64,000 nt of DNA, from NCBI RefSeq assembly GCF_030538495.1, contig NZ_JAUNTW010000013.1, positions 1-64,000 on the forward strand. The letters are read 5' to 3'. This document shows positions 24,057-33,907 of the stretch, in pieces. A program made the translations under genes and the position numbers. The notes beneath the pieces were generated by a model. It was not told the origin of the DNA. It searched no databases and saw only the letters and a program-made list of their open reading frames with translations. Each line of letters opens with the position of its first letter. Position 1 is the first letter of the stretch. The stretch comes from Paracoccus sp. (in: a-proteobacteria) (GTDB lineage: Bacteria; Pseudomonadota; Alphaproteobacteria; Rhodobacterales; Rhodobacteraceae).

Positions 24057-26416
24057 CACAGCCGCGCATCTTTATCGGGTTTGTCGGGGCTGTGGCCCTC
24101 AGCTGGGCCGCGATCCCTGCGGGCGCACAGACGCAGCGGCTGGACATCACCGCCGCGCCCTTTACCGCGCCGATGCCCGACTGGGCGACGGGGCGCCCGG
24201 CCTTGGCACCGACCGCGCCGCGACTGGGCAGCGATCTGTTGGGCGACGGCACCCCCACGCGCAGCACGCCCAGAACCGCCAGCCCGACCGCTTCCGTGAC
24301 CATCCCTGGCGACGGGGCGCGCAGCGATCCGGGCGGAACGGCGGCCACGGTGCTGGCGGACAACATTGAATTGCGCGGCGACCGCACCCTGCTGGCGGCG
24401 GGCGGCGTGGTGATCTGGCATCAGGGCGCGCGGCTGATCGCGTCCCGGCTGCGCGTGGATGGGCGCACCGGCGATCTGACCATTGACGGCCCCATCCACC
24501 TGACCCGCCCCGGCGCTGATCCTGAAACCGACACGATCCTGATTGCCGACAGCGCGCAACTGGACCGCGATATGCAGGACGGCATCCTGCGCGGCGCGCG
24601 TCTGGTCATCGCCCGCGAAATGCAACTGGCCGCAAACGAAATGCAGCGCACCGACGGCGGGCGCGTCACCGAATTGCGTCAGGTCGTGGCCAGTTCGTGC
24701 CAGATTTGCGCCAGCGATCCGACTCCGCTGTGGGAAATCCGCGCGCGCCGGATCACGCATGACGCGGAAACGCGGCTGCTGACCTTTGACTATCCGCAAT
24801 TGCGGGTGCGCGGGCTGCCGGTTGCGGCATGGCCCGCCACCGTGACCGCACCCGACCCGACCGTGACGCGCAAATCGGGCTTTCTGCGGCCGCAAATCCG
24901 CACGACCTCGGGGCTGGGGTTCGGGGTTAAGCTGCCGTGGTTTCAGACCATGGGCGATCATGCGGATGTGACGATCACCCCCTATCTGTCGTTCGGCGGC
25001 ACCCGCACCGTTGAAACCCGTTTCCGCCGCGCCTTTGCCCATGGCGCGACCGAATGGAACGCCGCGATCAGCCGCGACGATCTGAAGCCCGGCAAAACGC
25101 GCGGCTATGTCTTTGGCGTGGGGCGGTTCGATCTGGCGCGCGATTACCGGCTGGGGGTGCAGGTTCAGGCGGCGTCCGACCGCGCCTATCTTCTGGATTA
25201 CGGGATCACCACGGCTGACCGGCTGTGGTCCGGGGTGACGCTGGAACAGGTGCGGCGGGATAAGATGTTCTGGGGCCGCGTCGGCAATTATCATTCGCTG
25301 CGCGATGACGAAGACAACGACACATCCCCCGCGCAGGTCGCCGACGCCATCTGGATGCGCCGCATCACCCCGCCCGTTATTGGCGGCCAAGCCGTGCTGG
25401 AATGGTCGGTTCACGCGCATCGCCGCCCGTCATCGCGCGATCAGATCGGGCGCGATGTGGCGCGCGGATCGGTGGGGCTGAACTGGCGGCGGTCGGACAT
25501 CCTGCCCGGCGGAGTCGTCGGCGCAGCCATTGCCGGGGTGGACGCCGACCTCTATCGCATCGCGCAGGACAGCCGCTATGACCGCGTGGTCGGGCGGGTT
25601 GATCCGCTGATCGGGGCGGAACTCCGGTGGCCCTTGGCCGGGTCATCGCAGGGGGCCACCCATCTGGTCGAACCTGTGATCCAAGTGCTGTATTCTCCGC
25701 GCCGGTCCGATACCGACATCCCGAACGAAGACAGCCGCCTGATCGAATTTGACGAAGGCAACCTGTTTTCCGCCAACCGGATGCCCGGATGGGACGCGCG
25801 CGAAACCGGGTTCCGCGCCAATATCGGCGCATCCTGGACGCGGATTGACCCGACCGGCTGGTCGCTGGCGCTGACCGGCGGGCGCGTGTTCCGCAGCGCC
25901 GTGGCCGACAGCTTTTCCGATTCCGCGCCCTTGGCCGGGCGGCGGTCCGATTGGCTGCTGGCCGCGCATTACGACAGCCCCATCGGGCTGGCCGTGTCGA
26001 ACCGCAGCCTGATCGACGACCATTTCGACATTTCGCGCAACGAATTGCGGCTGGGCTGGCTGCGACCGGGGCTGGAACTGTCGGCGGGCCATCTGTGGAT
26101 CCGCAGCGATGCCGGCGAAGGCCGCGACCGCAATTTCAGCGAATTTTCCGCCAATCTGGGCTGGCAGGTCGCGCCCGGATGGTGGGGAACCGCCGCCACC
26201 CGTTATGACGCCGTGGCCGACCGCGCGCAACGCGCTGAATTGGGGCTGGCCTATCGCAACGAATGTATCACGGTCGAATCCGCGGTGTCGCGCCGGTTCA
26301 CCAGTTCGGACAGTGTGCGCCCGGAAACCAGCTTTGATCTGTCGGTGCGGCTGGGGGGCTTTGGCGCGTCCGAACCCGGTCCGGGAACGGTGGCGCGGCG
26401 GCGCTGTATGCGCTAA
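24053..26416 (+). CDS. lptD: LPS assembly outer-membrane protein LptD
   Basis: LptD is the outer-membrane barrel that, with LptE, inserts LPS into the outer leaflet. The 787-residue precursor has a signal peptide (cleavage near AGAQ), a Pro/Thr-rich linker, the OstA jellyroll domain (about 95-220; VLADNIELRGDRTLLAAGGV) and a large C-terminal beta-barrel. Cysteines occur in ASSCQICASD (about residue 215) and near the C-terminus (YRNECITVES and RRRCMR), which could form the disulfides typical of LptD. It overlaps lptG by four bases, and surA follows 30 bases on. Confidence 0.94.
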   Translation: MTQPRIFIGFVGAVALSWAAIPAGAQTQRLDITAAPFTAPMPDWATGRPALAPTAPRLGSDLLGDGTPTRSTPRTASPTASVTIPGDGARSDPGGTAATVLADNIELRGDRTLLAAGGVVIWHQGARLIASRLRVDGRTGDLTIDGPIHLTRPGADPETDTILIADSAQLDRDMQDGILRGARLVIAREMQLAANEMQRTDGGRVTELRQVVASSCQICASDPTPLWEIRARRITHDAETRLLTFDYPQLRVRGLPVAAWPATVTAPDPTVTRKSGFLRPQIRTTSGLGFGVKLPWFQTMGDHADVTITPYLSFGGTRTVETRFRRAFAHGATEWNAAISRDDLKPGKTRGYVFGVGRFDLARDYRLGVQVQAASDRAYLLDYGITTADRLWSGVTLEQVRRDKMFWGRVGNYHSLRDDEDNDTSPAQVADAIWMRRITPPVIGGQAVLEWSVHAHRRPSSRDQIGRDVARGSVGLNWRRSDILPGGVVGAAIAGVDADLYRIAQDSRYDRVVGRVDPLIGAELRWPLAGSSQGATHLVEPVIQVLYSPRRSDTDIPNEDSRLIEFDEGNLFSANRMPGWDARETGFRANIGASWTRIDPTGWSLALTGGRVFRSAVADSFSDSAPLAGRRSDWLLAAHYDSPIGLAVSNRSLIDDHFDISRNELRLGWLRPGLELSAGHLWIRSDAGEGRDRNFSEFSANLGWQVAPGWWGTAATRYDAVADRAQRAELGLAYRNECITVESAVSRRFTSSDSVRPETSFDLSVRLGGFGASEPGPGTVARRRCMR

Positions 26417-26446
26417 TCTTGGGGCAAATCAGTTAAGGGGCAGCAG

Positions 26447-27688
26447 ATGCGGCATTTTCTTTCGGGTATCGCCTTATCGGCATTGGTGGCGTTTTCCGCC
26501 CCGGTCATGGCGCAAAACCTGTTCCAGCCGGTCGTTTACATCAACGATCAGGCGATTACCCGGTATGAGGTCGATCAGCGGATGCGGTTCATGCAGGTGA
26601 TCGGCGGTCAGGGCGTGACCGCGCGCGCCGCCGAAGACGCGCTGATCGCCGACCGCCTGCGCCGCCACGCCGCGCGCCAGATGGGCGTGGAACTGACCCC
26701 CGGCGGGATCGAGGCCGGGATGGAGGAATTCGCCAATCGCGGCGGCATGGACGCGGCCAGCTTTACCGCCGCGCTTGGCCGCGCCGGGATCGAACCGCAG
26801 GTGTTTCGTGACTTTGTCGAGGCAGGCACCCTGTGGCGCGGCGTCGTGCGCGCCCGCGTCGCCCCCCGCGTCAATGTCACCGATGCCGAGGTGGAACAGG
26901 AACTGCGCCGCGTGATCGAAACGCCGATCATCAACCGGGTGCTGCTGTCGGAACTGATCATCCCCGCACCGCCGGGTCAGGAACAACAGGCGCTGCGGCT
27001 GGCCGAAAGCATCGTCGTGCGCACCACATCGGAATCGGATTTTGCCAGCTTTGCGCGTCAGTATTCCGCCGTTCCCAGCGCCCCGTCAGGGGGGCGTCTG
27101 GATTGGGTGGCACTGGACAACCTGCCGCCGACGCTGGTTCCCATCCTCACCGCGCTGCAACCGGGCCAAAGCACGCAACCCCTGCCGGTGGACGGCGCGG
27201 TTGTGATCTTTTTCCTGCGCGATCAGCAGGGCCGCCTGCGCCCCGGCGCGCGTGACCAGCTGATTGATTATATGACGCTGCGGGTGGCGGATGCCGGGTC
27301 AGCGGCCAGTCTGGCGGCGAATACGCGCTATTGCGACGATCTGTATGTGCAGGCGGGAACGGCGGCGCCGCAGGTGACGCGCCAGACCGTCAGCGCGGGC
27401 GCGATCCCGACGCTGACCGGCACCGCGCTTGCATCATTGGACCCGGACGAAGCCGCCGTGATCCCCGCCCCCGGTGGCGGCTTTGACGTGGTGATGCTGT
27501 GTTCGCGCGCGCCCGCACTGGCCCCGCTGCCGCCGCAGGGAACGGATTTCCCGGTCGCGGAAACGCCCTCCACCGACCTGCCCAACCGTGAACAGGTGCG
27601 CGAGGCGATCTTTAACCGCAAAATCACCGCTGCGGCGGATGGGCTGCTGGCGGAACTGCGCGCCGATGCCGTGATCCGGCGGCCCTGA
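26447..27688 (+). CDS. surA: Periplasmic chaperone/peptidyl-prolyl isomerase SurA
   Basis: A 413-residue periplasmic protein with a signal peptide (to about residue 22, VMAQ). It has a SurA N-terminal chaperone region (VVYINDQAITRYEVDQRM) and a parvulin-type rotamase domain at about 165-270 (SELIIPAPPGQEQQ, ARQYSAVPSAPSGGRLDWV). It helps outer-membrane proteins such as LptD to fold. The start follows AGGGGCAGC. The TGA stop overlaps the pdxA ATG by one base (TGATG). The position directly after lptD fits its role and is conserved in many proteobacteria. Confidence 0.92.
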   Translation: MRHFLSGIALSALVAFSAPVMAQNLFQPVVYINDQAITRYEVDQRMRFMQVIGGQGVTARAAEDALIADRLRRHAARQMGVELTPGGIEAGMEEFANRGGMDAASFTAALGRAGIEPQVFRDFVEAGTLWRGVVRARVAPRVNVTDAEVEQELRRVIETPIINRVLLSELIIPAPPGQEQQALRLAESIVVRTTSESDFASFARQYSAVPSAPSGGRLDWVALDNLPPTLVPILTALQPGQSTQPLPVDGAVVIFFLRDQQGRLRPGARDQLIDYMTLRVADAGSAASLAANTRYCDDLYVQAGTAAPQVTRQTVSAGAIPTLTGTALASLDPDEAAVIPAPGGGFDVVMLCSRAPALAPLPPQGTDFPVAETPSTDLPNREQVREAIFNRKITAAADGLLAELRADAVIRRP

Positions 27689-28653
27689 TGACGGGGCGCA
27701 TTCTGCTGACCTGTGGCGAACCGGCGGGGATTGGCCCGGAACTGGCCCCGCTGGCGCTGCAATCGGGCGTCGATTTCTCATGGATCGGCGATCCGCGCCA
27801 CCTGCCAGCGGGAACGCCCTATACCGAAATCACCACGCCCAACGACCCGGTGCCGCAGGGCCATCTGCCGGTGCTGCGGCACGACTTTGCCGCGCCCAAC
27901 ACGCCCGGTCAGGCGAACCCCGCCAATGCGCAGGGCGTGATCGACGTGATCGCCCGCGCGGTTGATCTGGTGATGCAGGGTGCCGCATCCGCGATCACCA
28001 CTCTGCCGATCAACAAACAGGCGCTGAAACAGGGCGCGGGCTTTGGCTTTCCGGGGCATACCGAATATCTGGCGCATCTGGCGGGCGGGGTCGATGTGGT
28101 GATGATGCTGGCCTCAACCACGGTGGAACCGCCCTGCCGCGTGGTGCCGGCAACGATCCATATCCCGCTGGAACAGGTGCCGGGCGCGCTGACCGCTGAC
28201 ACGCTGGAATCCGCGATCCGCATCACCCACTCCGCCCTGATCCGCGATTTCGGCATCCCCGCGCCGCGCATCGCCGTGGCGGGCCTGAACCCCCATGCGG
28301 GCGAAGGCGGAACGATGGGAACCCAGGAACGCGACCATATCGCGCCCCTGATCACCCGCCTGCGCGCCCAAGGACTGAACCTGACCGGCCCGCTGCCCGC
28401 CGATACGATGTTCCACGCCCCCGCCCGCGCCCGATACGACGCGGCGATCTGCGCCTATCACGACCAGGCCCTGATCCCCATTAAAACGCTGGACTTTGCG
28501 GGCGGAGTCAACGTGACGCTGGGCCTGCCCTTTATCCGAACCTCGCCCGATCATGGCACGGCCTTTGACATTGCGGGGCAAGGCCGCGCCGATCCCGCAT
28601 CCACCATTGCCGCGCTGACACTGGCGCGGGATATGGCGGCGCAACGCGCATGA
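27688..28653 (+). CDS. pdxA: 4-hydroxythreonine-4-phosphate dehydrogenase
   Basis: PdxA oxidises 4-phosphohydroxy-L-threonine in the DXP-dependent branch of pyridoxal phosphate synthesis. The 321-residue enzyme shows CGEPAGIGPEL at the N-terminus, the metal-binding regions PGHTEYLAHLAG and GLNPHAGEGGTMG, the C-terminal YDAAICAYHDQALIPIKTL and FIRTSPDHGTAFDIAG. All are diagnostic. Its start overlaps the surA stop. The surA-pdxA-rsmA order is widely conserved. An intergenic repeat separates it from rsmA. Confidence 0.96.
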   Translation: MTGRILLTCGEPAGIGPELAPLALQSGVDFSWIGDPRHLPAGTPYTEITTPNDPVPQGHLPVLRHDFAAPNTPGQANPANAQGVIDVIARAVDLVMQGAASAITTLPINKQALKQGAGFGFPGHTEYLAHLAGGVDVVMMLASTTVEPPCRVVPATIHIPLEQVPGALTADTLESAIRITHSALIRDFGIPAPRIAVAGLNPHAGEGGTMGTQERDHIAPLITRLRAQGLNLTGPLPADTMFHAPARARYDAAICAYHDQALIPIKTLDFAGGVNVTLGLPFIRTSPDHGTAFDIAGQGRADPASTIAALTLARDMAAQRA

Positions 28654-28733
28654 TCTTCTGTGTCCAAATATCCCATATCTTCTGTGCAAAAATATCCCAC
28701 GGGGGTCCGGGGGTGTGAAACCCCCGGCTGCTA
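28652..28733. repeat. Intergenic repeat element, copy D (tandem core)
   Basis: Two copies of the reversed core stand in tandem: GATCTTCTGTGTCCAAATATCCC, directly followed by ATATCTTCTGTGCAAAAATATCCC. A GC hairpin (GGGGGTCCGGGGGTG with CCCCCGG) comes next. It lies between pdxA and rsmA, genes that normally form one operon. Confidence 0.7.
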
Positions 28734-28739
28734 TCCATT

Positions 28740-29585
28740 ATGACCGCCATTGACCAATTGCCGCCCCTGCGCGACGTGATCGCCCGCCATGATTTGCGCG
28801 CGAAAAAACAACTGGGCCAGAACTTTCTGCTGGACCTGAACCTGACGGCGAAAATCGCGCGGCAGGCGGGGGATATGACCGGCTGCGACGTGCTGGAAAT
28901 CGGCCCCGGCCCCGGCGGTCTGACCCGTGGCCTGCTGGCCGAAGGCGCACGTCATGTGCTGGCCATCGAAAAGGACGCCCGCGCCCTGCCCGCCTTGGCG
29001 GAAATCGCGGACGCCTATCCGGGGCGGCTGACGGTGATTAATGGCGACGCGCTGACCATCGACCCCTTGGCGCATCTGACGCCGCCGATCCGCATTGCCG
29101 CGAATCTGCCCTATAATGTCGGCACGGAATTGCTGATCCGCTGGCTGACGCCGCGCGACTGGCCGCCCTTTTGGCAATCCCTGACCCTGATGTTCCAGAA
29201 AGAGGTCGCCGAACGCATCGTGGCGCAACCGGGCAGCAAAGCCTATGGCCGGCTGGCGCTGCTCGCACAATGGCGGGCCGATGCGCGCATCGTCATGACC
29301 CTGCCCCCCGAGGCGTTCGTCCCCGCCCCAAAGGTTCATTCGGCGGTCGTGCATCTGACCGCGCTGCCGGAGCCGCGTTACCCCGCCGACCCGGCGGTTT
29401 TGTCGCGAATCACCGCCGCCGCATTCGGTCAGCGGCGCAAAATGCTGCGCGCCAGTTTGCGCGGTCTGCACCCTGATATTGAAAACTTATTACAAAGCGC
29501 GCAAATTCCGCCAACAAATCGTGCGGAAGATGTGCCATTATCAGATTATTGCGCCTTGGCGCGGAATTTATCTGCTGCAATTTGA
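28740..29585 (+). CDS. rsmA: 16S rRNA dimethyladenosine transferase
   Basis: RsmA (KsgA) dimethylates two adjacent adenosines in helix 45 of 16S rRNA late in 30S assembly. The 281-residue protein has [20 protein letters not shown], the SAM-binding motif [15 protein letters not shown] and the catalytic [11 protein letters not shown]. The C-terminal domain includes [15 protein letters not shown]. Its first ATG has no clear Shine-Dalgarno sequence; the gene may depend on upstream translation or the preceding repeat. Confidence 0.95.
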   Translation: MTAIDQLPPLRDVIARHDLRAKKQLGQNFLLDLNLTAKIARQAGDMTGCDVLEIGPGPGGLTRGLLAEGARHVLAIEKDARALPALAEIADAYPGRLTVINGDALTIDPLAHLTPPIRIAANLPYNVGTELLIRWLTPRDWPPFWQSLTLMFQKEVAERIVAQPGSKAYGRLALLAQWRADARIVMTLPPEAFVPAPKVHSAVVHLTALPEPRYPADPAVLSRITAAAFGQRRKMLRASLRGLHPDIENLLQSAQIPPTNRAEDVPLSDYCALARNLSAAI

Positions 29586-29649
29586 TCTGGCGCAAAGTAT
29601 CCTGCCCACTCACGGCACAGTAAGTCGCGTGTTTTTGTGTGAGGGCTTA

Positions 29650-30576
29650 ATGAGTGATGGACTAGGGCTTGACCTGCTCCGGGTCGCTTTCGCACAGTTG
29701 CCCGACCCGATCTTTATTCTGAACGAAGACGGGAAATATGTTGATTGTCTGGGTGCCGCTGACGGCCAGATCTATCTGAACGGGGATAAATTGCGCGGGC
29801 ATTATCTGCGCGATGTGGCACCGCCTGAATTCCACGACTTTGTCATGACCCATATTCAGGCCGCATTGGCGCGCGCCGCCAAGGGCGATCTGTCGCCGCT
29901 GGTGGTCGAATATGTTCTGGACTCGGCCGATATGGCCGGTCTGGACCCCAGCATCGGCCCCAAGGGTCCGCAAAATTTCGAAGGCAAAGTGTCCGCTCTG
30001 CCCTATCTGGTCGAGGGGCGGCGCGTGGTCATCTGGATCACCCGCAACGTCACCGAACAGATGCGCCAGCGTGATGAAATCACCCATCAGGCGCATCATG
30101 ACGACCTGACGGGGCTTTTGAACCGGCGGGCGTTTCTGGGATGTCTGGCGTCGATCTGTGACGACGGGGGGCAAAACGGCCTGCTGTTGATTGATATTGA
30201 TAAATTCAAAGACATCAACGACCAGATGGGCCATGCGACGGGCGACCGGGTGCTGCAACAATTTGGCGAGTTTTTGAAAACCCGCCTGCGCCGCCGGGAT
30301 CATCTGTCACGTCTGGGCGGCGATGAATTTGCGATTTTGGTTGCCGATACCAAATGCACCGAATTGACCAGCATTGCCGGACGGCTGGTGGCCGAATCCG
30401 CAGCGCATGTTTTTGGTGACCCGGACCGGCCAATCCGCCTGACGATCAGCGTCGGCGCGACCATGCTGTCGGAAAATGCCGATCACAATGCGACGATGAT
30501 GCGCGCCGACAGCCAGCTCTATGCCGCCAAAAATCAGGGCCGCAATTCCGTCAGTTTCTGTCATATCCACCACTAA
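29650..30576 (+). CDS. Diguanylate cyclase (PAS-like sensor plus GGDEF)
   Basis: A 308-residue soluble protein. The first 135 residues resemble a PAS-type sensory fold (LPDPIFILNEDGKYVDCLGA). The C-terminal GGDEF domain has an intact active site GGDEF at 223-227 and the inhibitory RxxD site (Arg214 to Asp217) five residues before it. It should make cyclic di-GMP and be subject to product inhibition. AGGG is close to the ATG at 29650. Earlier in-frame ATGs lie within rsmA and have no ribosome binding site. It follows rsmA by 64 bases and may be co-transcribed. The sensed signal is unknown. Confidence 0.9.
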   Translation: MSDGLGLDLLRVAFAQLPDPIFILNEDGKYVDCLGAADGQIYLNGDKLRGHYLRDVAPPEFHDFVMTHIQAALARAAKGDLSPLVVEYVLDSADMAGLDPSIGPKGPQNFEGKVSALPYLVEGRRVVIWITRNVTEQMRQRDEITHQAHHDDLTGLLNRRAFLGCLASICDDGGQNGLLLIDIDKFKDINDQMGHATGDRVLQQFGEFLKTRLRRRDHLSRLGGDEFAILVADTKCTELTSIAGRLVAESAAHVFGDPDRPIRLTISVGATMLSENADHNATMMRADSQLYAAKNQGRNSVSFCHIHH

Positions 30577-30767
30577 GCGCGCCTTGGCCCGCGCGCCGTA
30601 ATGGCGTTGCCCGGGCGTGGTTTTGGGGCTGATTGTGGCGTCGAAGCAGGGCGATCCAAAACCCAACGCGTCAGGCAGGACACAATCGCCCGGCGGACTT
30701 TAGCAGCGCCGCGCCCGTTCCATATGTGATCACACGCCCCGCGCGACAGGGACATGATAGAGCGGTG

Positions 30768-30968
30768 TCATACCTGCCCTGCGGCGAGGTTCAGGCTTGG
30801 GCTGACCGGCTGGCCATGCGTGAGGCCGCGGATGATGTCGAAGGCCGCGATGTGATCGAGATTCAACGCACAAACAGCCTGATCCCCGGCATCCCGGACG
30901 ATGCGATGCGTCTGAAGGGCTGAACAGACAGCGCCGGTCAGACGCGGCGCGTGATTGGTTCCACACAT
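30768..30968 (-). CDS. Possible 66-residue hypothetical protein
   Basis: A minus-strand frame starting MCGTNHAPRLTGAVCSALQ lies just downstream of the DUF4167 gene. Third-position G/C is high, as in neighbouring genes. A weak GGTGG precedes the ATG. No domain is recognised, and it could be the 3' remnant of a lost gene. The rest of the interval 30577-30999 shows nothing convincing. Confidence 0.3.
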   Translation of the reverse strand: MCGTNHAPRLTGAVCSALQTHRIVRDAGDQAVCALNLDHIAAFDIIRGLTHGQPVSPSLNLAAGQV

Positions 30969-30999
30969 CGCGCATCCACCACTCGGGCGCCGTCGGTCG

Positions 31000-31647
31000 T
31001 CAGGCCGTTTCGCCGTTTGTGGTGGGTTCGGCTGCGCCATCCGCATCAACAGGCTTGCGCCGGGTGCGGGTGGACGGCACGCGCGGGGTGCGGGCGCGTT
31101 TGGGGGCGGGGCGATCCTCGGGCGTGTCGATGGGACCGGAATCGTCAGCCGCGCCGATCGCGTCGGGCAGAGTGTCATCCTGACCCGCCGGGGCGGCCTC
31201 GGCCGCGTCCGCTTCGTCGCGCGGGCGGCGGTCGTCACGGCGGTCGTCGCGGCGATCCTGACGGCGTTCGTCGCGGCGATCGTCACGCCGATCATCGCGG
31301 CGGTCATCCTGCGCGCGGGGCTGGGCGTCTTCGCCGTCATCACGGGTCTGGCCGTCGTCATTCTGACGGTTCTGGTTGAACTGCGCCTGACGTTCGGCAT
31401 TTTCGCGCTGCGCCTCGCCCAACATGCGGGTATAATGTTCGGCATGTTGCAAAAAGCTTTGTTCCGCCACGCGGTCATTCGACAATTGCGCATCCCGCGC
31501 AAGGGTCAGATATTTTTCAATAATTTGTTGCGGAGTGCCGCGGACCTTCCCTTCGGGGCCGGAGCTGTCGAACACACGGTTGACGACATTACCTAAGGAA
31601 CGCTGGCGGTTCGACTTGTTACGCGAACGGGATTTCGATGATCTCAT
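31000..31647 (-). CDS. DUF4167 domain protein with Asp/Arg repeats
   Basis: The 215-residue protein starts with a basic segment (MRSSKSRSRNKSNRQRSLGN) and the DUF4167 domain (residues about 20-85, including GTPQQIIEKYLTLARDAQLS and EQSFLQHAEHYTRML). A long disordered tail follows, with DDRRDDRRDERR-type repeats and an Ala/Asp/Pro/Arg-rich end. DUF4167 is an alphaproteobacterial family, and the basic head and charged tail suggest RNA or ribosome contact, but the function is unproven. It lies downstream of prmC and prfA on the same strand, a conserved order in this group. No good ribosome binding site is seen. Confidence 0.87.
   Translation of the reverse strand: MRSSKSRSRNKSNRQRSLGNVVNRVFDSSGPEGKVRGTPQQIIEKYLTLARDAQLSNDRVAEQSFLQHAEHYTRMLGEAQRENAERQAQFNQNRQNDDGQTRDDGEDAQPRAQDDRRDDRRDDRRDERRQDRRDDRRDDRRPRDEADAAEAAPAGQDDTLPDAIGAADDSGPIDTPEDRPAPKRARTPRVPSTRTRRKPVDADGAAEPTTNGETA
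31215..31312. repeat. 12-bp tandem repeat encoding Asp-Asp-Arg-Arg
   Basis: Within the DUF4167 gene, about eight imperfect 12-base units (GCGGCGATCGTC and variants on the plus strand) encode D-D-R-R, D-E-R-R and Q-D-R-R. The array is prone to slippage, so the copy number probably varies between strains. Confidence 0.8.
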
Positions 31648-31904
31648 TATCTGTCTGTCAGGTTGTGTGGCCCGTTAATCAGGGGCCGCATTGTCGGACG
31701 GCTAACGGCGGCAAAATCGTGCCAGACCGTTCAGCCCCACCTTACCCCGGTCGCCACGCCAAGGCGCGAACCATACCAAGTCATGTCAGGCTGACCCATG
31801 CGGTTGCGTTACGCCCCCGTCACATCTGTGACTAAGCACGCGCAGCACGGGCTGGCAAGCGGGAATCGCGCCGTGATCGTGGTTTTGCACCGGTTTCAAC
31901 CATT
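31648..31904. other. Intergenic stretch, no gene recognised
   Basis: About 260 bases between the DUF4167 start and the prmC stop. There is no supported frame. The region should contain the promoter of the DUF4167 gene, but no confident -35/-10 pair was identified. Confidence 0.4.
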
Positions 31905-32726
31905 TTATCGCGGAAAACGCGCCAAAACGACGCGATCATGCCCGTTCAGGTCGGGAATGATCCGCGTCTCCGCGCCCGCCGCATGAAACAGCGCCGCGAC
32001 CGCCGCGCCTTGGGTATAGCCGATTTCGACCGCAACATGCCCGCCCGGCGTCAGATGCGCCCGCGCACCGGCAGCGATGATGCGGTAACAGGTCAGCCCA
32101 TCCGCGCCATCGGTCAGCGCGCTGTGCGGTTCCCAGTCGCGCACATCGGGGGCCAGCCCCGCCATGTCATCCTGCGCGATATAGGGCGGGTTCGACACGA
32201 TCAGATCAAAGCGCCCGTCGATGCCGTCATACCAATCGGCGCGGCGAAAATCGACGCTTACCCCGATGCGGGCGGCGTTGTCCTGCGCCACCATCAGCGC
32301 GGCGTCCGATATATCGGTCGCCATCCCGCGCGCGCCGGGACGTTCGGCCAGCAGCGAAATGACAATCGCGCCGGTCCCCGTCCCCATATCCAATACGCTG
32401 CACCATGGCAGGTCCAAGGCAGCGGCGACCAGCGTTTCCGTATCGGGCCGAGGGTCCAGTGTGTCGCGCGTCACCCGAAACCGATGCGCCCAGAAATCAC
32501 GGTATCCCACGATCTGCGCCACCGGCTGACGCGCCGCGCGGGCGACGATGCCGTCATGCAGGAGGGCGATTTCGGCGTCGGTCAGGTCGCGCTCCATCAC
32601 GCGCAGGCGCCCCGGTTCCACCCCCAGCACCCCCGCGATGATGCGGTCAGCGTCGCGGGCCGCGCCGTCAATCTTTGCCTCGGTCAGCCGGTCGGTGGCC
32701 CAAGCGCGGGCCTGCGCCACATTCAT
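31905..32726 (-). CDS. prmC: Release factor glutamine methyltransferase
   Basis: PrmC (HemK) methylates the glutamine of the GGQ motif in release factors 1 and 2. The 273-residue protein has the N-terminal helical domain, the SAM motif [18 protein letters not shown] and the catalytic NPPY in [14 protein letters not shown]. Its start overlaps the prfA stop (ATGA), so the enzyme and its substrate are made from one coupled transcript. The C-terminus is standard. Confidence 0.95.
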   Translation of the reverse strand: MNVAQARAWATDRLTEAKIDGAARDADRIIAGVLGVEPGRLRVMERDLTDAEIALLHDGIVARAARQPVAQIVGYRDFWAHRFRVTRDTLDPRPDTETLVAAALDLPWCSVLDMGTGTGAIVISLLAERPGARGMATDISDAALMVAQDNAARIGVSVDFRRADWYDGIDGRFDLIVSNPPYIAQDDMAGLAPDVRDWEPHSALTDGADGLTCYRIIAAGARAHLTPGGHVAVEIGYTQGAAVAALFHAAGAETRIIPDLNGHDRVVLARFPR

Positions 32727-33784
32727 TCCTGCGCCGCCAGCCGCGCGGCCTGATCATGGGCGGTCAGCGCGTCGATGATTTCGCCCAAATCCCCCGCCAT
32801 CACCCGATCCAGTGCATAGAGCGTCAGGTTAATCCGGTGATCCGTCATCCGCCCCTGCGGAAAATTATAGGTGCGAATCCGTTCGCTGCGATCCCCCGAC
32901 CCGACCTGAGATTTCCGATCCGCCGCCCGTTCCGCATCCGCCCGCTGACGTTCCGCGTCATACAAACGCGCGCGCAGAACAGCCATGGCATTGGCGCGGT
33001 TCTGATGCTGCGATTTTTCCGAACTGGTCACGACAATTCCGGTCGGCAGGTGGGTGATCCGCACCGCCGAATCGGTGGTGTTGACATGCTGCCCCCCCGC
33101 CCCCGATGCGCGCATGGTATCAATGCGGATGTCGGTTGCGGGGATGTCGATGTCCACATCCTCGGCCTCGGGGAGGACGGCGACGGTGGCGGCACTGGTG
33201 TGAATCCGCCCGCCGGATTCGGTTTCCGGCACGCGCTGCACCCGGTGAACGCCCGATTCGTATTTGAGCCGCGCGAACACGCCGTCGCCTTCGATCCGGG
33301 CCACGGCCTCTTTGACGCCGCCCAGTTCGGTCTCGGACAGGTCCAGCATCTGAAACGCCCAGCCCTGCGATTCGGCGTGGCGGCGATACATCGACAGCAA
33401 ATCCCCGGCAAACAGCGCGGCTTCGTCCCCGCCGGTGCCGGGGCGGATTTCCAAAATCGCAGGCCGCCCATCCGCCGCGTCGCGCGGCAGCAACGCCACC
33501 CGCAACCGCTGTTCCAATTCCGGCAATTCGGCGTGAAGCCGTTCCAGTTCATCCTGCGCCAGTTCGCGCATTTCGGGATCAACCAGCATCGCACGCGCCT
33601 GATCCAATTCGTCCTGCGCGTCCCGCCAGCGGGCGATTTCCGCCACCACCGGGCGCAATTCGGCATATTCGCGGCTGATCCGCGCGATCTGCGCCGGGTC
33701 AGCGCCCGCGTTTAACTGCGCCTCGAGAAACTCGAAACGCTGGGTGATCTGGGTCAGACGGTCAAGCGGTAACATGGTCGGCAT
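32723..33784 (-). CDS. prfA: Peptide chain release factor 1
   Basis: RF1 ends translation at UAA and UAG. The 353-residue protein has the catalytic GGQ in [20 protein letters not shown] and the codon-recognition region around [20 protein letters not shown] (PxT motif region). An in-frame ATG three codons downstream ([10 protein letters not shown]) is a possible alternative start. Neither has a strong Shine-Dalgarno sequence. It is the first gene of the prfA-prmC pair, and prmC modifies its GGQ glutamine. Confidence 0.96.
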   Translation of the reverse strand: MPTMLPLDRLTQITQRFEFLEAQLNAGADPAQIARISREYAELRPVVAEIARWRDAQDELDQARAMLVDPEMRELAQDELERLHAELPELEQRLRVALLPRDAADGRPAILEIRPGTGGDEAALFAGDLLSMYRRHAESQGWAFQMLDLSETELGGVKEAVARIEGDGVFARLKYESGVHRVQRVPETESGGRIHTSAATVAVLPEAEDVDIDIPATDIRIDTMRASGAGGQHVNTTDSAVRITHLPTGIVVTSSEKSQHQNRANAMAVLRARLYDAERQRADAERAADRKSQVGSGDRSERIRTYNFPQGRMTDHRINLTLYALDRVMAGDLGEIIDALTAHDQAARLAAQE

Positions 33785-33864
33785 GTGCCGCAGCCACGCC
33801 CGCAGGTCAAGCCGCCCGCGTTAACCCGATCCTAACCAGATGGTGTTACGCCCAGAGACGCGAA

Positions 33865-33885
33865 GGGGGCGGATGGTCCGCCCCC
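33865..33885 (+). promoter_or_regulatory. Stable hairpin in front of a tiny membrane peptide gene
   Basis: A perfect 9-bp stem (GGGGGCGGA/TCCGCCCCC) with a 3-base loop ends 9 bases before the AAGGAG ribosome binding site of the peptide gene at 33908. It is followed by AAAG rather than a T-run, so it is more likely a 5' leader structure or mRNA stabiliser than a terminator. Confidence 0.5.
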
Positions 33886-33907
33886 AAAGCCGAAGGAGAG
33901 AAAGGCA

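Noticed and set aside
30633..30923. Plus-strand frame downstream of the diguanylate cyclase
   Set aside because: No start signal or motif; the opposite strand has a slightly better candidate.
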